Counted from the first letter of the stretch, positions 45,655 through 57,615 are shown. The stretch: 64,000 bases of DNA from Mesocentrotus franciscanus (GCA_037976565.1 CP137682.1:26623714-26687713); one strand, 5' to 3'. The notes: generated from the sequence alone by a model not told the origin. Translations and numbers: made by a program.

Positions 45655-46670
45655 GGCTCATTGGCGGATCCAGGGGCACAGGGCACGTGCCCCCCAAAAT
45701 AGTGCTCACTACCCCCACTGAGCGAATTTTCTAATTTTCGGGAGCAAAAAAAAAAAATGTGCTCACTACCCCCACCCCCATGTTCTGCGCGCCCATACAA
45801 CTGAATGGAGTGTTTTTAGCCAGATTCTGGCGATAAAATTGTATCATTTTCTTTACAAGTTTGGCTTTTGCGATCGATTTTACGGATCGGGTTTTATGAA
45901 TCCACAAACTGCCGAATTTGGAAGCTTTGCCGACATGCTCGACTATGCCTCCTTGCTTTTACTTTTCGCATTTGCAATTTTTTCGCGCTTTTTTGCTGAA
46001 TTAGGTTCGCTAAATCGAGCTTTTAGGTGAACGTGGTCTCGCATTTAGCATTTTTTTGGCGGGGCCTTGGTTGAGACCCTAAGTATTTGCTTGGGGACCC
46101 CCCATTTTTGGTGACACACACAATCTCATAATGTAAATCCAACAAACCCATAGAATTTAATGCCAATCATGTCTGACTTTCACATTTCGTCCTTGCAGTA
46201 AATCCCTTTACGCCTAAACCTTCTTAACACGTCTTAATTTATATTATATACATTATATCAAGTCAGTTCACTAAAGCATATCGGCTTCCACCCAGACCAC
46301 TTTTATGGGCATTTACCATGTCTATGATTTGCTATGCAAACGGCCTGTACCTATGTAGCTACCATTCCTTTAATATGCGTTCAAACGTAAGTTTTCCGTT
46401 TCCAGGATCGCCATTAAATATGATTTTTTTTTGACAATTTAACAATTAAAGGTAATATAATTTCTTTCTATTTCTCTTTAACAAACTTTTTCAAAAAAGT
46501 GTGGGGGGGGGGGCTGAAAAACGCACACACTCTCCCAAGAAAAAATATACGCAACGAAGGGTTGTCTTGGGAACCACTTTTATCTTTAAGAATGGTGTCC
46601 AGGGCCCAGGGGCCACATTAGTGCCCCTTGTGGGTTGCAGTGGCAGCTCCCCCGATCCGCCACTGATTTA
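45655..46670. repeat. Fragments of GGATCC-type repeats
   Basis: Near 45661 GGCGGATCCAGGGGCAC is followed by two GTGCTCACTACCCCCAC words. A GATCCGCCACTG right end occurs at 46654-46665. The DNA between has no convincing gene. Confidence 0.45.
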
Positions 46671-47587
46671 TACATCTATGCACGCATTACGCATATCTTA
46701 GGGTGAGAAGGGGCTTTCATCACATCTAAAACTTTGCCACTCAGGGTAGCGATTTAATTTTGTTTTCACTCTTTGTGTGAGGCAACGATGATACCCCTTG
46801 CGTGCTTCTATGTTAATGATTATTTAATTAATCAATTATAATCATCAGAGGGTAAACATAAACAGAATTTTGTTATTGTTTGTATCTATTTATGTTTGTA
46901 TATTATGTTTTTAAACCCTACTAGTTAGGAAAACCTTTTTAACAGGAGCAAGTTTCCTTCTGGCTACCCTCGGTATTTCTTACTTTCTTTCTCTCTATAC
47001 GTTTTTAAAATAATTTTCTTTTGAACTTTACCGACATTTAATACTTGAATGATAAATTAATAAATTAATAAATGAATGAATGACTAAATAAATAAATGAA
47101 TAAATAAATAAATAAATACATACATAAATTAATAGAAATCATTTAGTTATATGGAATATTCAAGTTCTAGGTTAAGCTCAGGGTTACCCTGCTTTTATGT
47201 CCCCCTTTCCTTTAATTTCCCAAATATCTCTCCACCTTATTTTCTTTTACCTTTACTCGCTCGTTTTGTTAAATGCAGCTTTTTCCTGTAGGTCTATTTG
47301 TTATCATTCAATTCCTTCACCCTCCTCTATTCTCGTTCCTCTTTTCCTCCTTCTCTACCTCATCTCACTCCCCCTCTCCAGACCAACATCCCCCTCTTCT
47401 ATTCCTTGACCACTCACCCTCCGCATCCATGTTCCCCTCTCATATTTACCCTGGAACCGGGTGGCTCCTGTATAAAAGCCCAAGGGTATGACAGAATTCA
47501 GTAGTCAATAGGTTAATTAGTTCTTACAGGAACATTGGTTCTTGATCTCAACGCCAACCAAAGAATCACCCCAAAAAAAAAAAAAAA

Positions 47588-48440
47588 AAAAAAAATTCAT
47601 TCAGGTCAGTTCAATACAATTCAATATCATTTATTTCCATAACTAAACAATGTAAATACTTATAAGTACAAAAGCAAAATAACAACAGAAATAAAATCAT
47701 AATATGAAACGGTGGGATACCCTTAAAAGCAAAATGCTTGTGGACAGGTCCCAGTTTTCATAGCATAGTAATCAAGTACGACATTTATTTAAAATCTAAA
47801 CATTTTAAACAGAATTGTGATAAAATACCGTAATACATGAAATTAAAACATACAACATTGACGAGAATGCACAGATGATTATTAAAGGTAAACATAGTAA
47901 CAAAGAATCTTGGTAAATTACCTGATTTGTATTTGTACATAAAGTGAGAGTATTCAAAGGATTTCAGAGACGGACAAGAAGTCAGTCTCTGAAACTAAGT
48001 TCTTCTATAACTTACCAGTCTCTGAACTGATTTCTTCAATAGTTTAAAAAAATGTTATATACCCTCACTTAAGAAGTTTCTGAAGCACTGGCATGATAGA
48101 CAATTATATGGGGTGACGAAATGAATCTAATTGCTCGTGTTTGTAGTGTTACGAATTTAAAAAGAGGACTTTCATAAGTATGGCCCAATACCATATTATT
48201 ATGTTAGGTGAGGCAAAAGTAAGCTATGATACAAAGTAATCGGTATATATATTGTGGGGTAAACAAATATCAGCCTCGACAGGACTCTTATCCATCTGGA
48301 AACTTTTGTACACAAATTTATATAATATGAGGCTTCCAAGAAACAATTTTCTTGACTATAGTCTAAGGATACGCATTCAGACCTATATATAATTCTAAAC
48401 CACTTGTTAAAAATAATGAAAAGGCGATACTGCATGAAAT
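47588..48440 (-). mobile_element. CR1-like LINE fragment
   Basis: Minus-strand pieces read IIFNKWFRIIYRSECVSLDY, IPITLYHSLLLPHLT, YGIGPYL and LQTRAIRFIS in shifted frames. They match the end of a CR1-like reverse transcriptase (LYHSL-x-LPHL-x-YGI, LQ-x-RAIR-x-I). A 3' UTR runs down to a poly(A)-like tract at 47572-47595. Confidence 0.6.
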
Positions 48441-48762
48441 ATGGATTCTTCTAAGATAGGGACACAGTAGAATCCAAAACTACAATGTTAATGCAAATCC
48501 TACAATGTAAGAAACGGACTAGCCTAACTAGCACAGATTTTCATATCCCTATTTTTGTTTAAGGTATGTATTTTCAAATTAAATTGTGACATCTTTCTTC
48601 GCCTGTCTTTTGTTCTTTTGGCATTGGAGGCCATTCCTTGTCATTCAGTATGACATTTCGTGCCTTTTGAGTTGATTTAAGATTTTGAATTAATTGAGTC
48701 ATTTCTAGATACATCTCTGTACACAGACGTTTAAGTCCAATTTCATTGATTCATTCAGATGT

Positions 48763-48895
48763 TTACATCACATTGATGGTAGCGTTGTCTGTAGTGTTGT
48801 CTTCAAAGGTTGGGTTCTCATATGTTGGCTGATCTTCGTCTGTCGTTGGATTGGCTTTTGGCTTGGGAGGTTGGGGGTCCGCCTTGCGTCTTTTC
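48763..48895 (-). CDS. Receptor last exon, version B (one-tyrosine tail)
   Basis: This is a duplicate of version A with the same acceptor, the same KRRKADPQPP start and TYENPTF. It lacks exactly 42 nt, so the second motif (NTYESL) and its neighbours are missing, and the tail is 43 residues. The frame is open to TAA, so it may be used as an alternative terminal exon. Confidence 0.65.
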
Positions 48896-49310
48896 CTGGA
48901 ACAAGAAGTATACGGAAAAAGACAAATTCATCCCCTTGACAATGTCATCAGTGATTAGGTTATCAATCTAATTTTAAATGCCAAACAATATCTTTGAAGG
49001 AAGAGCGGTATATAATATATATTAATGTAACTGCCCTTGGTAAATATGACTCAATTTATCATTATTAAAGTTTTTATTATTCTCATTATTATTAATGTTG
49101 TTGTTATTGTTGTTGTTACTATATACTATTATCATTATTTCATGTTTGAGGATCTCATTAATGCACAATTTCAATTCGTTGAATTGCTATAATATTGAGA
49201 TATGCCAAGTGAGGGGAAAACAAAGTAAGAGATAAGGGGAGGGGTATGATATGGACCGCGTGTGATAGAGAGATAGAGAGAGACAGAAAGACAGGTAAAG
49301 AGAGAGAGAG

Positions 49311-49375
<65 letters not shown>

Positions 49376-52300
49376 AAGATGTAGTTAAGAATGGCGTGGG
49401 CGGGGCGGGTTAGTATATTATAATAAGAGGAGTGCCTTTTGAGTTGATTTAAGATTTTGAATCAATTGATTCCTTTCTAGATACACATCTGTACACAGAG
49501 GTTTAAGTCCAATTTCTTTGATTCATTCAGATTTTTACATCACATTGATGTTAGCGTCGTCTGTAGTGTTGTCATCCAAACGTTTCAAACTTTCATAGGT
49601 GTTTATAGGAGGCGACTCAAAGGTTGGGTTCTCATATATTGGCTGATCTTCGTCTGTCGTTGGATTGGCTTTTGGCTTGGGAGGTTGGGGGTCCGCCTTG
49701 CGTCTTTTCCTGGAACAAGAAGTATACGCAAAAAGACAAGTTCATTCATTCAAGGAAGAGCAGTATATATAATGATATACTAGTGTGGCTGCCCTTGATA
49801 AATATGACTCAATTTATCATTATTACAGTTTTCATTTTTATTATTATTATTATTAATGTCGTTGTTATTGTTTTTGTTAATAATATTATTATTTTTATCA
49901 TTATCATTATTACTATCATCATTATCATTGTTATAATTATTTTTTATTATTATCATTATTTTTATTATTGTTGTTGTTTTTACTACTATCATCATTATTT
50001 CATGTTTGAGGATCTCATTAATGCACAATTTCAATTCGTTGAATTGCTATAATATTGAGATATGCCAAGTGAGGGGAAAACAAAGTAAGAGATAAGGGGA
50101 GGGTATGATATGGACCGCGTGTGATAGAGAGATAGAGAGATAGAGAGAGGGAGAGAGACAGAGAGAAAGACAGGTAAAGAGAGAGAGAGAGAGATAGTTA
50201 AACGAGAATGGCACGGTCGGGGGCGGGGGCATAGTATATAAGAGGAGTGGCGGAAAACTATAATTTGAAAAGTATTTTTGAAGTTTTCTTCGATATTATT
50301 ACATGTGTTGAACACCTTGACAAAGAATTCTTGTAAGTTTCCTGAGCCCCTCTAAAGTGTTGGGAGCCCCAAAAATTTGATGGCAAAACTTCACTCATTT
50401 AAGACACATTTCTGCAAAGATTTTCAAAACAAATGTGTTTGAAGTCGAATATTGATGAAAGATTACAACATATAGGTTTTAACAGAAACCTCAAATTATT
50501 TTTTTTTTTATCAATATTTGTCTTCAAACAACTTTTTTTTTATTTATTTTTTATTTTTTTATTTTTATTTTTTGGGGGGGAAATCTTTGCAAAAGAGTAT
50601 CTTAAATGACATCCTCTTTGACATTATGATACAATTTAAGTGAAATTTTGCTATCGACTTTTTGGCGAATTTGGGGCTCCCAACACTTTAGAGGGGCTTT
50701 AAAGTAAGCATACCATCGGAAAATGAGAACGATGATGACGACAGCACAAATAAGGAGAATAATACCAAACAGAGCCCAGGGTACAAGAGATGATGAGACA
50801 CCTAGGAAGCAGAACAAACATCATTAAAGCCTCATTTAGACGCGGCAAAACCACGGCGTTAAAAAGACGTAAAACGTTATACGCGCAAAAAGCTCAATAA
50901 ATACGGATATACGTATACATGGTCTTGTTGCGCGCAGTTGCCATTCATTTACAGTAAAAAAAAAAAAAAACAATTAAAAAAACGCGGCAGTTTTTTTGGT
51001 GGTTTTTTGCGGAGGTTTACCACGTCCTATATGAACGAGCCTTGCCTTGATTTATTACAAACAAGACTTTTGTTTACACCATGCGTAGAATTACGCTCTG
51101 TTCTGATCCTTCATCTATTCTAGGTGAAAACAAAGAAGAATATCCAGTACAAAGGGTAAAAATACCATCTTTGATAGAGTGATTCACTATTAAACCGCAC
51201 ATCACACGTCTGTTATAAGTCCTCCCCTATCCCGGCATTCAATAATAACATCTACATATACTTAGTAGTTTGACCATTTGTAAAGTATGAACTTAACCTA
51301 CTTGTTTGTGTTTGAGAAGTCATCCCAAACGACGCTTGGCTTCGTGGACCTTCGCCATCTTTGTTCCATAATGTCATATAAACCGAGTACTGAGTGTCAG
51401 GTACTACTGAGCCAAGGTAGTAACTACCAGCAGGATCAACAGGAAAATGTACTGAGCCTTGAGAAGAGACATCGGACGTTAAAGAGAAGTAGATGGAAAT
51501 GTTCGTAAAACCACTGCGACAGTTTGCACTTGCACCGTCAGCCGTTAGAGACTTCGAAAGAAAAGGGATAAAAAGTAAGAAGATTTTTTTTTTAAATAGC
51601 AAAACGTATGTATCAGGTTGACTACTGGAAAAATATCCCCCTAGTAAAGATTGGTTAAAACATCACAGATAATCTGTGACACTGTCTGTTAATCTTCGCT
51701 GGAAAGTTGCCTGAATGTTACGATCATTCGGGAATCGCGCACACACTGCACTGTATGGTATCCGCGCTCGCACAAAGAAACTTTTTACACGCAAACCAAT
51801 GGGGATTTCAGCAAAATTAAACTATGCGGCCCGTAACCCGGGGCAACGGGCATCTTTCTCATTAACTATTGACCATTAGGTGGGCATGGCTAAAATCACG
51901 ACTTCAATTTCGACCAATCAGATGACTAGATTTATTCAACATACTAAAGAGAGGTATATAATGATAGTTATCCAAAGAATTTTCCTAGGGTAGTTTGTTT
52001 GTTTGTTTGTTTTATTTATTCACCATGTAAAATAATTGTTTACAGATAATAAAATTCAGTGGGTTACATCGAAATATAATACATAGTAGGAACAGTGCAT
52101 AAACAAAAAATGTTTGAAGCGCAGTTGTCTGGGGTTTATAGTCCTTAGGGGGTAATATTCCGGGAGAATTTGTCCGTGGTGATGTTCCAGAGGCGTAAAA
52201 TTGTAAGAAATGGATGTTGTTATAAAGACGAGTTGGAGGTAGAATGAATTGTCAATATAATATTACACCCATGTAAGCATCGTCAATGAAAATTTAAAGA

Positions 52301-55300
52301 TATGGGGTCTACTAATACCAAACAAATGAAAGTTTCGGCTCGCCTCCTCTTCGAGAAACTTGAGAGGGAGGATAGGGTGGTGGTGGGGGGCTGCCCAAGA
52401 GAAACCCTAGGATCGACCCTCTGATCTTACCTGCCATGTAATAAGAAGCTGTTCAGGAGATGACACTTGATGGACTGTCACATGTGATAGAACTCCGGTA
52501 GGGGCTACACGTACATTGAAACAAGAACAACGAAATGAAAATAACGAACAAACAAATACAATGGCTATTATATATTCTTAACTAGAACATGAACACTGGT
52601 TCCAATTTGTTTGATTGAACTATTAAGATTAATGATATAAGAGATTCTTTATAATTCAATAAATACACAGTCTAATGAAGAATATTCCTTGAATTAAAGA
52701 TTCACATTTAGAAAATAAGCACTCCTATTAATTTAGTGGTTGATTTATTTCTTGACTTCATTTGAAATAAATAGACAAGCAAAACATAGAAGGACTGAGA
52801 TTTATAACCTTGAACTATATCAACTTCTCAAACATTTGCATTACTTGACGCTTTACGCATAAAATTACTTAGTCTTTGAGGGGTGCCAATCTTCGGATAC
52901 AGAGAGGGGATAATAATGTTGTATCTTTCTGATCAAGGTGTTTTTCCCATGCCCCTTTCTAAGCATAGACATTAAAATTATTTTGACAGTTTCTGGTAAT
53001 GAATAGATTATTGTTGATGATTTGCTTTCGACATTTTTTTGGAGGTTCCCGATTAACGTAATGAGTAAATTGAAATGAATATGAATATATCGGAAGTGTG
53101 TCTGGACGACAAATAACCCCATGCATGATACCAAGAAAAGCTGATAAGGTGTGTTGTTGTTTTCGGGTTGTAGAGAGGTGGATCAGAATTGTCAGAAGCG
53201 GTGGGGAGGGCGTCGAAATGTCGATAACCTCGGGAGGGTATTCTTATATAGCGACTAAGAACAATAATATTGGATTGCGGCTAAATTTAGTCACTGTATA
53301 TTTTAGCAGGGGGGGGGCATTGTCTGATATCACAAGCTATGTATGTGCTTGTACTCACGCAAACAAGTAGTACTAGCAGTCACATTCTTCAGAGGTCCTT
53401 CTCCTCCATCGCCACCCCTCACTGCTGAGACACCAAACAGGTAGTCCCTGTCAGGAGACAAACCATCGATCATTTCAGAAACATCCAAAGCGTTTCCTCG
53501 ATCAAGACGGATCCATGGTGAAGAATCTGGAAGTGCCTCCTTGTAGTATACATTGTATCCAATGATTGGAGGATCGCCAATGTCTACCCCGGCCATCCAT
53601 CCGTTCCAGGACAGTGTGATTGAAGTTTGAGTAGTCTCTTGGATCAAAGGCGGCCTTGACAGTCGAGGTAAAACTTGGTTGAGAGTGAAAGAAGAAGATG
53701 TAGACACGTCTGGTTTATGCCAATGGATACCTTGAACCAATGATAATCTAGCACATCGATACTGTCAAAAATACTCTGAGCAAATGCTTGTATCATGCTG
53801 GCTTCACTAGTACTCTTTCTCTTTATCAAAGGTAAAGAAAGGGTTTGTAAAGAGTTTATTTTTTTTTAATGTATTTACTTAAAAAAATAGTGAATGATTA
53901 TTATTGAGACACCTACTGTTTAGGTCAACAGTAACCTCAGCACTTCTGTAACTAATAACACCGTAGATGATGCAGACAAACAGATCTTCCGCCGTTACGT
54001 AATCGACTCGAAAAAAATCAATAGTTGCAGAATCATGCTGAATATTTCCGATGCTAGTAATTCCTCCATCTGAGAACCGTTCTGAGCCATCCGTTACCCG
54101 GTAGAGGCCTACATCCGGTGGCGCTGACGACAAAAACTCTCCACCATCTCGACGGCAGGAGAACCGTATATTCGGTTGACCTTCGTTCTTCAGTGTATTT
54201 TCGACTTGAATTGTACCTTCAAAATATAAGAAATCTTGTTTGAATATGGCTTTTATGTTGTCCATATCTAAATAAATTGTTTCTACGTGTAAATATACCT
54301 TGTAAATTATACAAATTTCTATTTTTGCATACAAAATATGAAGTTTATGGACGTAATAGTATACTGTAACCTGAAACTTGAAGACTGTGTTTAACAGTGG
54401 GTACATGGGTAGGGCTGAGCCTGTTTGTGAATGGATTTTTCTGCAGAAAAGGCAGTTAGAGTGTGTCCCAGGAAAACGAAATCCTAAAACGGAGGGTTAT
54501 TGTTGACAAGCTGTGTGCTTTATAACAATATTATCTATTTTTCATAAACTGGAAGATAATTTGCTATCAAAATGATGCCTTGATGGCAATCTTCCATACA
54601 TAACTTACCAAGCCCCTGAAGTTTGGAAATGGCACGTAAAATCCCAGTTCTCCAAATTGTGGAGAAACCGTGATATGTTGCGATCACGTAATAAAAATAA
54701 TAATAATAATATTTTGGCGTTTATATAGCGTTTAATACATCGACGATGTCTCTAAGCGCTTTACAATTGTATTATTACACCCCGGTCATCGGAGTCAGGC
54801 TTGCCCGCACACTCTGGGCTGGGATTTGAACCCCGTAACTTGTGATCTGCAGTCGGGTGACTTATCCACTAGACCACAACACCTCTATATACGTATGAAC
54901 ATGACCTGACAGAAACGTAAACTTAAAAGCCTATGAGAAGATTATTTTCATGTGTGTCTTTAATAGTGAGGGATAAGGCAATACCCTCATCACAACATGA
55001 GTGATAGCCAAGTTATTGTAGATGGTGGGGGTAAACAAATTGCATATTCTCTATTTCAACGTTACCTGCAATCTTTACGATCAGCGATATTTGGATAAAT
55101 AAGTTCAACTCCTATGAAGTTCTTGACTGATTGCCATTACAAAAAACAAAACAACAACAACAGAGAACAGCAGGGACATATTTTCATAGCGAGAGGGGCA
55201 CTTTTCACCTTTCTAGGGGCATTTAATGATCTTGGAAAATCTGGGATATACACTCCCTTCTACGCCAGCAATGAGTGTTTTGTTGTAGACTGAATTCACA

Positions 55301-57104
55301 TAATTACGCTATGGAATTCCTGTGTTCGTCATGTTCGCATGTGTTATTATCATTACACGGTGGATTTACCCAAATGGACCCAAATATGGCATAAATGGAT
55401 TTTAACATCTATCTATCTATCTAAGTATCTTCTCCCGGTTCGGAGGTTGATTGCAACATCTCTCCATTTCACTCTATCTTCTGCCATTCTGGTGCACTCT
55501 TGCAGTTTTAGTCCACTCCAGTTCTTGACATTCTCTCCCCAGTTGATTCTGGGTCTCCCTCTCGGTCTAGTTCCTTCCACTCTTCCCTCCAACACATCCT
55601 TTAAGAGGCTTTGGTGCCTTTTAACATGACCACAGTATTTGACTTTTCTCTCCTTAACTAATCCTACCAGTGCAATTTGTTTACGCCCTGCCATGTGCAA
55701 TATCTCTTTGTTGGTTTTCATTCGTTTCCAGGATATTTTCATCATTCTTCTGTAAATCCACATTTCAAAAGACGTTATTCTATTTTCCATGGCCTTGCTT
55801 ATTGTCCATGTTTCTGCTCCATACAATAGGACAGACCATACATAACAGTTTACTAGTCTTAACCTAAGCGCAAATTTCACCTTTCTATCTGTGAATAAGT
55901 ATTTCATTGCCAGAAATGTATTCCGAGCTATTTCTATTCTTCTTTTTATTTCTGCTTCGCATCTGGCATCATCTGTGATATTTTGTCCTAAGTAGATGTA
56001 ATTACTGACCTGCTCAATGATATGTCCATCGAGTTTCTAACAGATTCTAGGCTTATTCTCTGTTCTACTAAAAATCATAGACCTAGTTTTCTTGACATTC
56101 ATGCATAGACCAAACTCTTCACTTTTGACTTTTACAATATCCAATACATGTTGTAAATCTGCTTCATTCTCTGCGCAAAGTACAGTGTCATCAGCATAAC
56201 GTGAATTATTAATATTTACACCCCCAATACTAACACCTTTCATATCTGAAATTCCCTGAATACCAACTCTGTGCACAAGTTGAACAGAGATGGGGACATT
56301 ACGCACCCCTGACGTACTCCTCTTTTGATTTTTGTGTAACCTGTAATTTCATTGTTAATTTTGATGGCAGCTGTCTGCTCCCAGTAAAGTTTGGATATGA
56401 GACGTATGTTCTTACCATCCAGATTAATTTTTTGTAAGCTTTCAATTTGTCGTGGTGAATTTTGTCGAATGCTTTAGAGTAATCAATAAAGCACACATAG
56501 ATTTCTTTGTTTACTGCAATATACCTTTCTTTCATCATTCTCATACAGAATATGGCTTCTCTAGTACCACTTTGAGGTCAGAAACCAAACTGTTCCTTCC
56601 TACTTCATTGTCAATTTGAATTGTTATTCTGTTGAGAATGATCTTTAAGAGCAACTTGGTTACATGGCTCATAAGGCTAATTGTCCGGAAATCTTCACAT
56701 ACACACTTGCATTAGGCTTCTTTGGAATTGGCACAAATATCGAAGAGTGTATGGATTAATGCCACCGATGTATCATTTGTACAGGTACATTACTTCGACT
56801 TTATGAAACACACAGAATCATATAGCTCCTAATTTGTTTACAGTAAATCTATTTTTTTTTAGTTTTGTTATTTACTTAAACGCATCGTACAATGGTAATT
56901 TATTTGCTTATGCAAAATTTGTTTTTCTCATGAATATATCATTACACATTTACGTTTTCAAAAGTATAAGATTACAGTACGGATACAATAATATTCCTAC
57001 AACTTTACGCCACAAAACGCACAATTTATTGTCATAGATCAAATCTGTTTGAATAGTACATCACCTACCTGAACAGTTCCGACCAAACCTGCCAGCCAGA
57101 CATT
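48763..57104 (-). CDS. Transmembrane receptor: EGF-like, Ig-like, two FN3, TM, Tyr-motif tail (5' incomplete)
   Basis: In transcript order the exons are 57104-57069, 54216-53917, 53673-53359, 52504-52431, 51551-51302 and 50801-50714, then one of two last exons (49709-49535 or 48895-48763). Phases agree at every junction. Domains: EGF-like CLAGRFGRNC, an Ig-like domain (FSCRRDG to LFVCIIYG), FN3-1, FN3-2, a TM helix, and a cytosolic tail of 43 or 57 residues with tyrosine motifs. The EGF (C-x2-G-x-[FW]G-x2-C), Ig and FN3 order resembles Tie-type receptors, but no kinase domain follows. The likely role is surface adhesion or signalling through the tail tyrosines. The signal-peptide end was not found; it probably lies beyond position 57104, possibly outside the window. 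Confidence 0.78.
49260..49378. repeat. (GA)n microsatellite in the receptor duplication
   Basis: A long GA-rich tract; the paralogous tract in the other copy is at 50125-50195 and is shorter, so the two copies differ in length. Confidence 0.88.
49535..49709 (-). CDS. Receptor last exon, version A (two-tyrosine tail)
   Basis: The exon begins KRRKADPQPPKPKANPTTDE and then has IYENPTFESPPINTYESL and a short acidic C-terminus ending in TAA (57 residues). YEN fits a Grb2-type SH2 site if phosphorylated, and YESL fits the YxxPhi endocytic signal. It lies nearer the transmembrane exon than version B. Confidence 0.75.
50714..50801 (-). CDS. Receptor exon: transmembrane segment
   Basis: The exon encodes SSSLVPWALFGIILLICAVV followed by IIVLIFR, a single 20 to 24 residue membrane helix. 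The acceptor is CTTCCTAG and the donor GTATGC in phase 2. Both candidate last exons begin with the single base needed to complete the split Trp codon, followed by Lys-Arg-Arg as a stop-transfer. Confidence 0.8.
51302..51551 (-). CDS. Receptor exon: FN3 domain 2, second part
   Basis: This 250-nt exon completes the second FN3 domain, with FTNISIYFSL, YYLGSVVPDTQYSVYMTLWN and KDGEGPRSQAS. It opens in phase 0 after TTCGAAG and ends in phase 1 before GTAGGT. Confidence 0.78.
51645..51965. repeat. Dispersed repeat, copy 2 (in receptor intron)
   Basis: This is the second copy of the family at 9889-10246, in the same orientation. It starts with an imperfect hairpin (ACATCACAGATAATCTGTGA). It is immediately followed by another tail-like sequence (GTTTGTTTGTTTGTTTTATT) from 51991. 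Confidence 0.8.
52431..52504 (-). CDS. Receptor exon: FN3 domain 2, first part
   Basis: This 74-nt exon encodes PPTGVLSHVTVHQVSSPEQL with LLITWQ, the A to C strands of an FN3 domain. It opens in phase 1 after GTGTAG and ends in phase 0 before GTAAGA. Confidence 0.75.
53359..53673 (-). CDS. Receptor exon: fibronectin type III domain 1
   Basis: This 315-nt phase 1-1 exon carries a complete FN3 domain, with PRLSRPPLIQ, ITLSWNGW, GYNVYYKEAL, LSPDRDYLFGVSAVRGGDGG and EGPLKN. The acceptor (CAACCAAG) is a weaker AAG type behind a C/T-rich tract; the donor GTGAGT is strong. Confidence 0.82.
53917..54216 (-). CDS. Receptor exon: Ig-like domain
   Basis: This 300-nt phase 1-1 exon carries an Ig-like fold, with a first cysteine in IRFSCRRDGGEF, a second in DLFVCIIYGVISYRSAEV and a final strand EVTVDLN. 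The acceptor is TTTTGAAG and the donor GTAGGT. Confidence 0.72.
54690..54890 (-). mobile_element. tRNA-derived SINE
   Basis: The minus strand has a tRNA-like head with A box TGGTCTAGTGG (complement of 54866-54876) and B box GGTTCAAATCC (within 54821-54834). A tail with TCTAAGCGCTTTAC on the plus strand and an (AAT)n tract at 54690-54712 follow. RNA polymerase III promoter spacing is right for a SINE. A related tail without the tRNA head is at 36520-36610. Confidence 0.75.
55409..56765 (-). mobile_element. Non-LTR retrotransposon (LINE) remnant, reverse transcriptase and C-terminus
   Basis: On the minus strand, broken frames encode ordered pieces of a LINE ORF2. They are IPKKPNASVCEDFRTISLMS, VCFIDYSKAFDKIHHDKL, NNSRYADDTVLCAENEADL (the YADD catalytic box), then a C-terminal part (VWSVLLYGAETWTISK, RPRGRPRINWGENVKNW). 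The 3' end abuts an (ATCT)n tract at 55409-55421, as is common for LINE tails. The endonuclease part is absent (5' truncation near 56765) and several stops or frameshifts make it inactive. It lies inside the receptor intron between 54216 and 57069. Confidence 0.9.
57069..57104 (-). CDS. Receptor exon: EGF-like repeat fragment
   Basis: This 36-nt phase 1-1 exon encodes CLAGRFGRNCS between TTTTACAG and GTAGGT. It matches the laminin/Tie-type EGF consensus, in which the C-x2-G-x-[FW]G-x2-C core is usually part of a longer module, so further EGF exons are expected upstream. Confidence 0.6.
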
Positions 57105-57244
57105 CTGTAAAAGAATAATCCAGGTAAATTTAAAGGATTACGAGAAGAACATTTTGCTCTTTGAGTAGCATAGGGCAACCATATATCGTTTTTTTTGCTA
57201 ATTCATGTTCTAGAGAAATTGTTCGAAATAGAGTTTTAAAGGTA

Positions 57245-57615
57245 TAGACCAGTTCTGGTCATGCGATTGCATTGTGAAAGAAACGTTGTGGAATCGATCA
57301 GAAAAGGTTGATCATCTAGCATATAAGTATTGGTGTGTACTGAAAGGTTCTGGAATCATCAAAATGATAAGAAATTTGGCCCAGTCTTGGCAAATTTACA
57401 AGCACTGTACACAGAAAGATGTATATGGGACTACGCGATATCTATCCAGTCCGGATCGATATGATAATTTACCAAATACAGTATATCAATTAGTAGGCGG
57501 TTTTCCGGCAAAATTTGTATCATCACGTCTTAGTCAAAACATATTCTTTCACATGATTGGTAATAAGAGCTTCCATTTCATTTTTTGAGAGGGGGGCGTT
57601 TCCAAAACTGGTCTA
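57245..57615. mobile_element. MITE-like repeat, copy 2 with 10-bp inverted ends
   Basis: TAGACCAGTT at 57245-57254 is the exact reverse complement of AACTGGTCTA at 57606-57615. The 371-bp element has no coding potential and shares most of its length with 26751-27135. Confidence 0.78.

Larger units (their letters stand above)
43433..48660. other. Intergenic between two minus-strand genes
   Basis: It holds a (GGTGGT)n patch at 43530-43592, LINE-tail DNA, the GC-rich array, GGATCC-type fragments and the LINE remnant at 47588-48440. No gene is supported. Confidence 0.5.
48661..50247. repeat. Tandem duplication carrying the receptor's last exon
   Basis: TGCCTTTTGAGTTGATTTAAG begins at 48661 and 49433, and AAGAGGAGTG ends near 49435 and 50248. 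Each copy (about 772 and 813 bp) contains the terminal exon, an (ATT)n region, CATGTTTGAGGATCTCATTA and a (GA)n tract. This is a direct duplication of a whole 3' exon with its flanks. Confidence 0.88.

Noticed and set aside
49624..50052. 142-residue plus-strand frame
   Set aside because: It is antisense to the receptor tail exon at one end and runs through an (ATT)n microsatellite giving poly-Ile.
48661..50247. Direct repeats as LTRs of a retrotransposon
   Set aside because: The copies are adjacent, contain a coding exon, and have no primer-binding site, polypurine tract or gag/pol between them.
55339..55629. 96-residue plus-strand frame
   Set aside because: It is antisense to the LINE ORF2 C-terminus.
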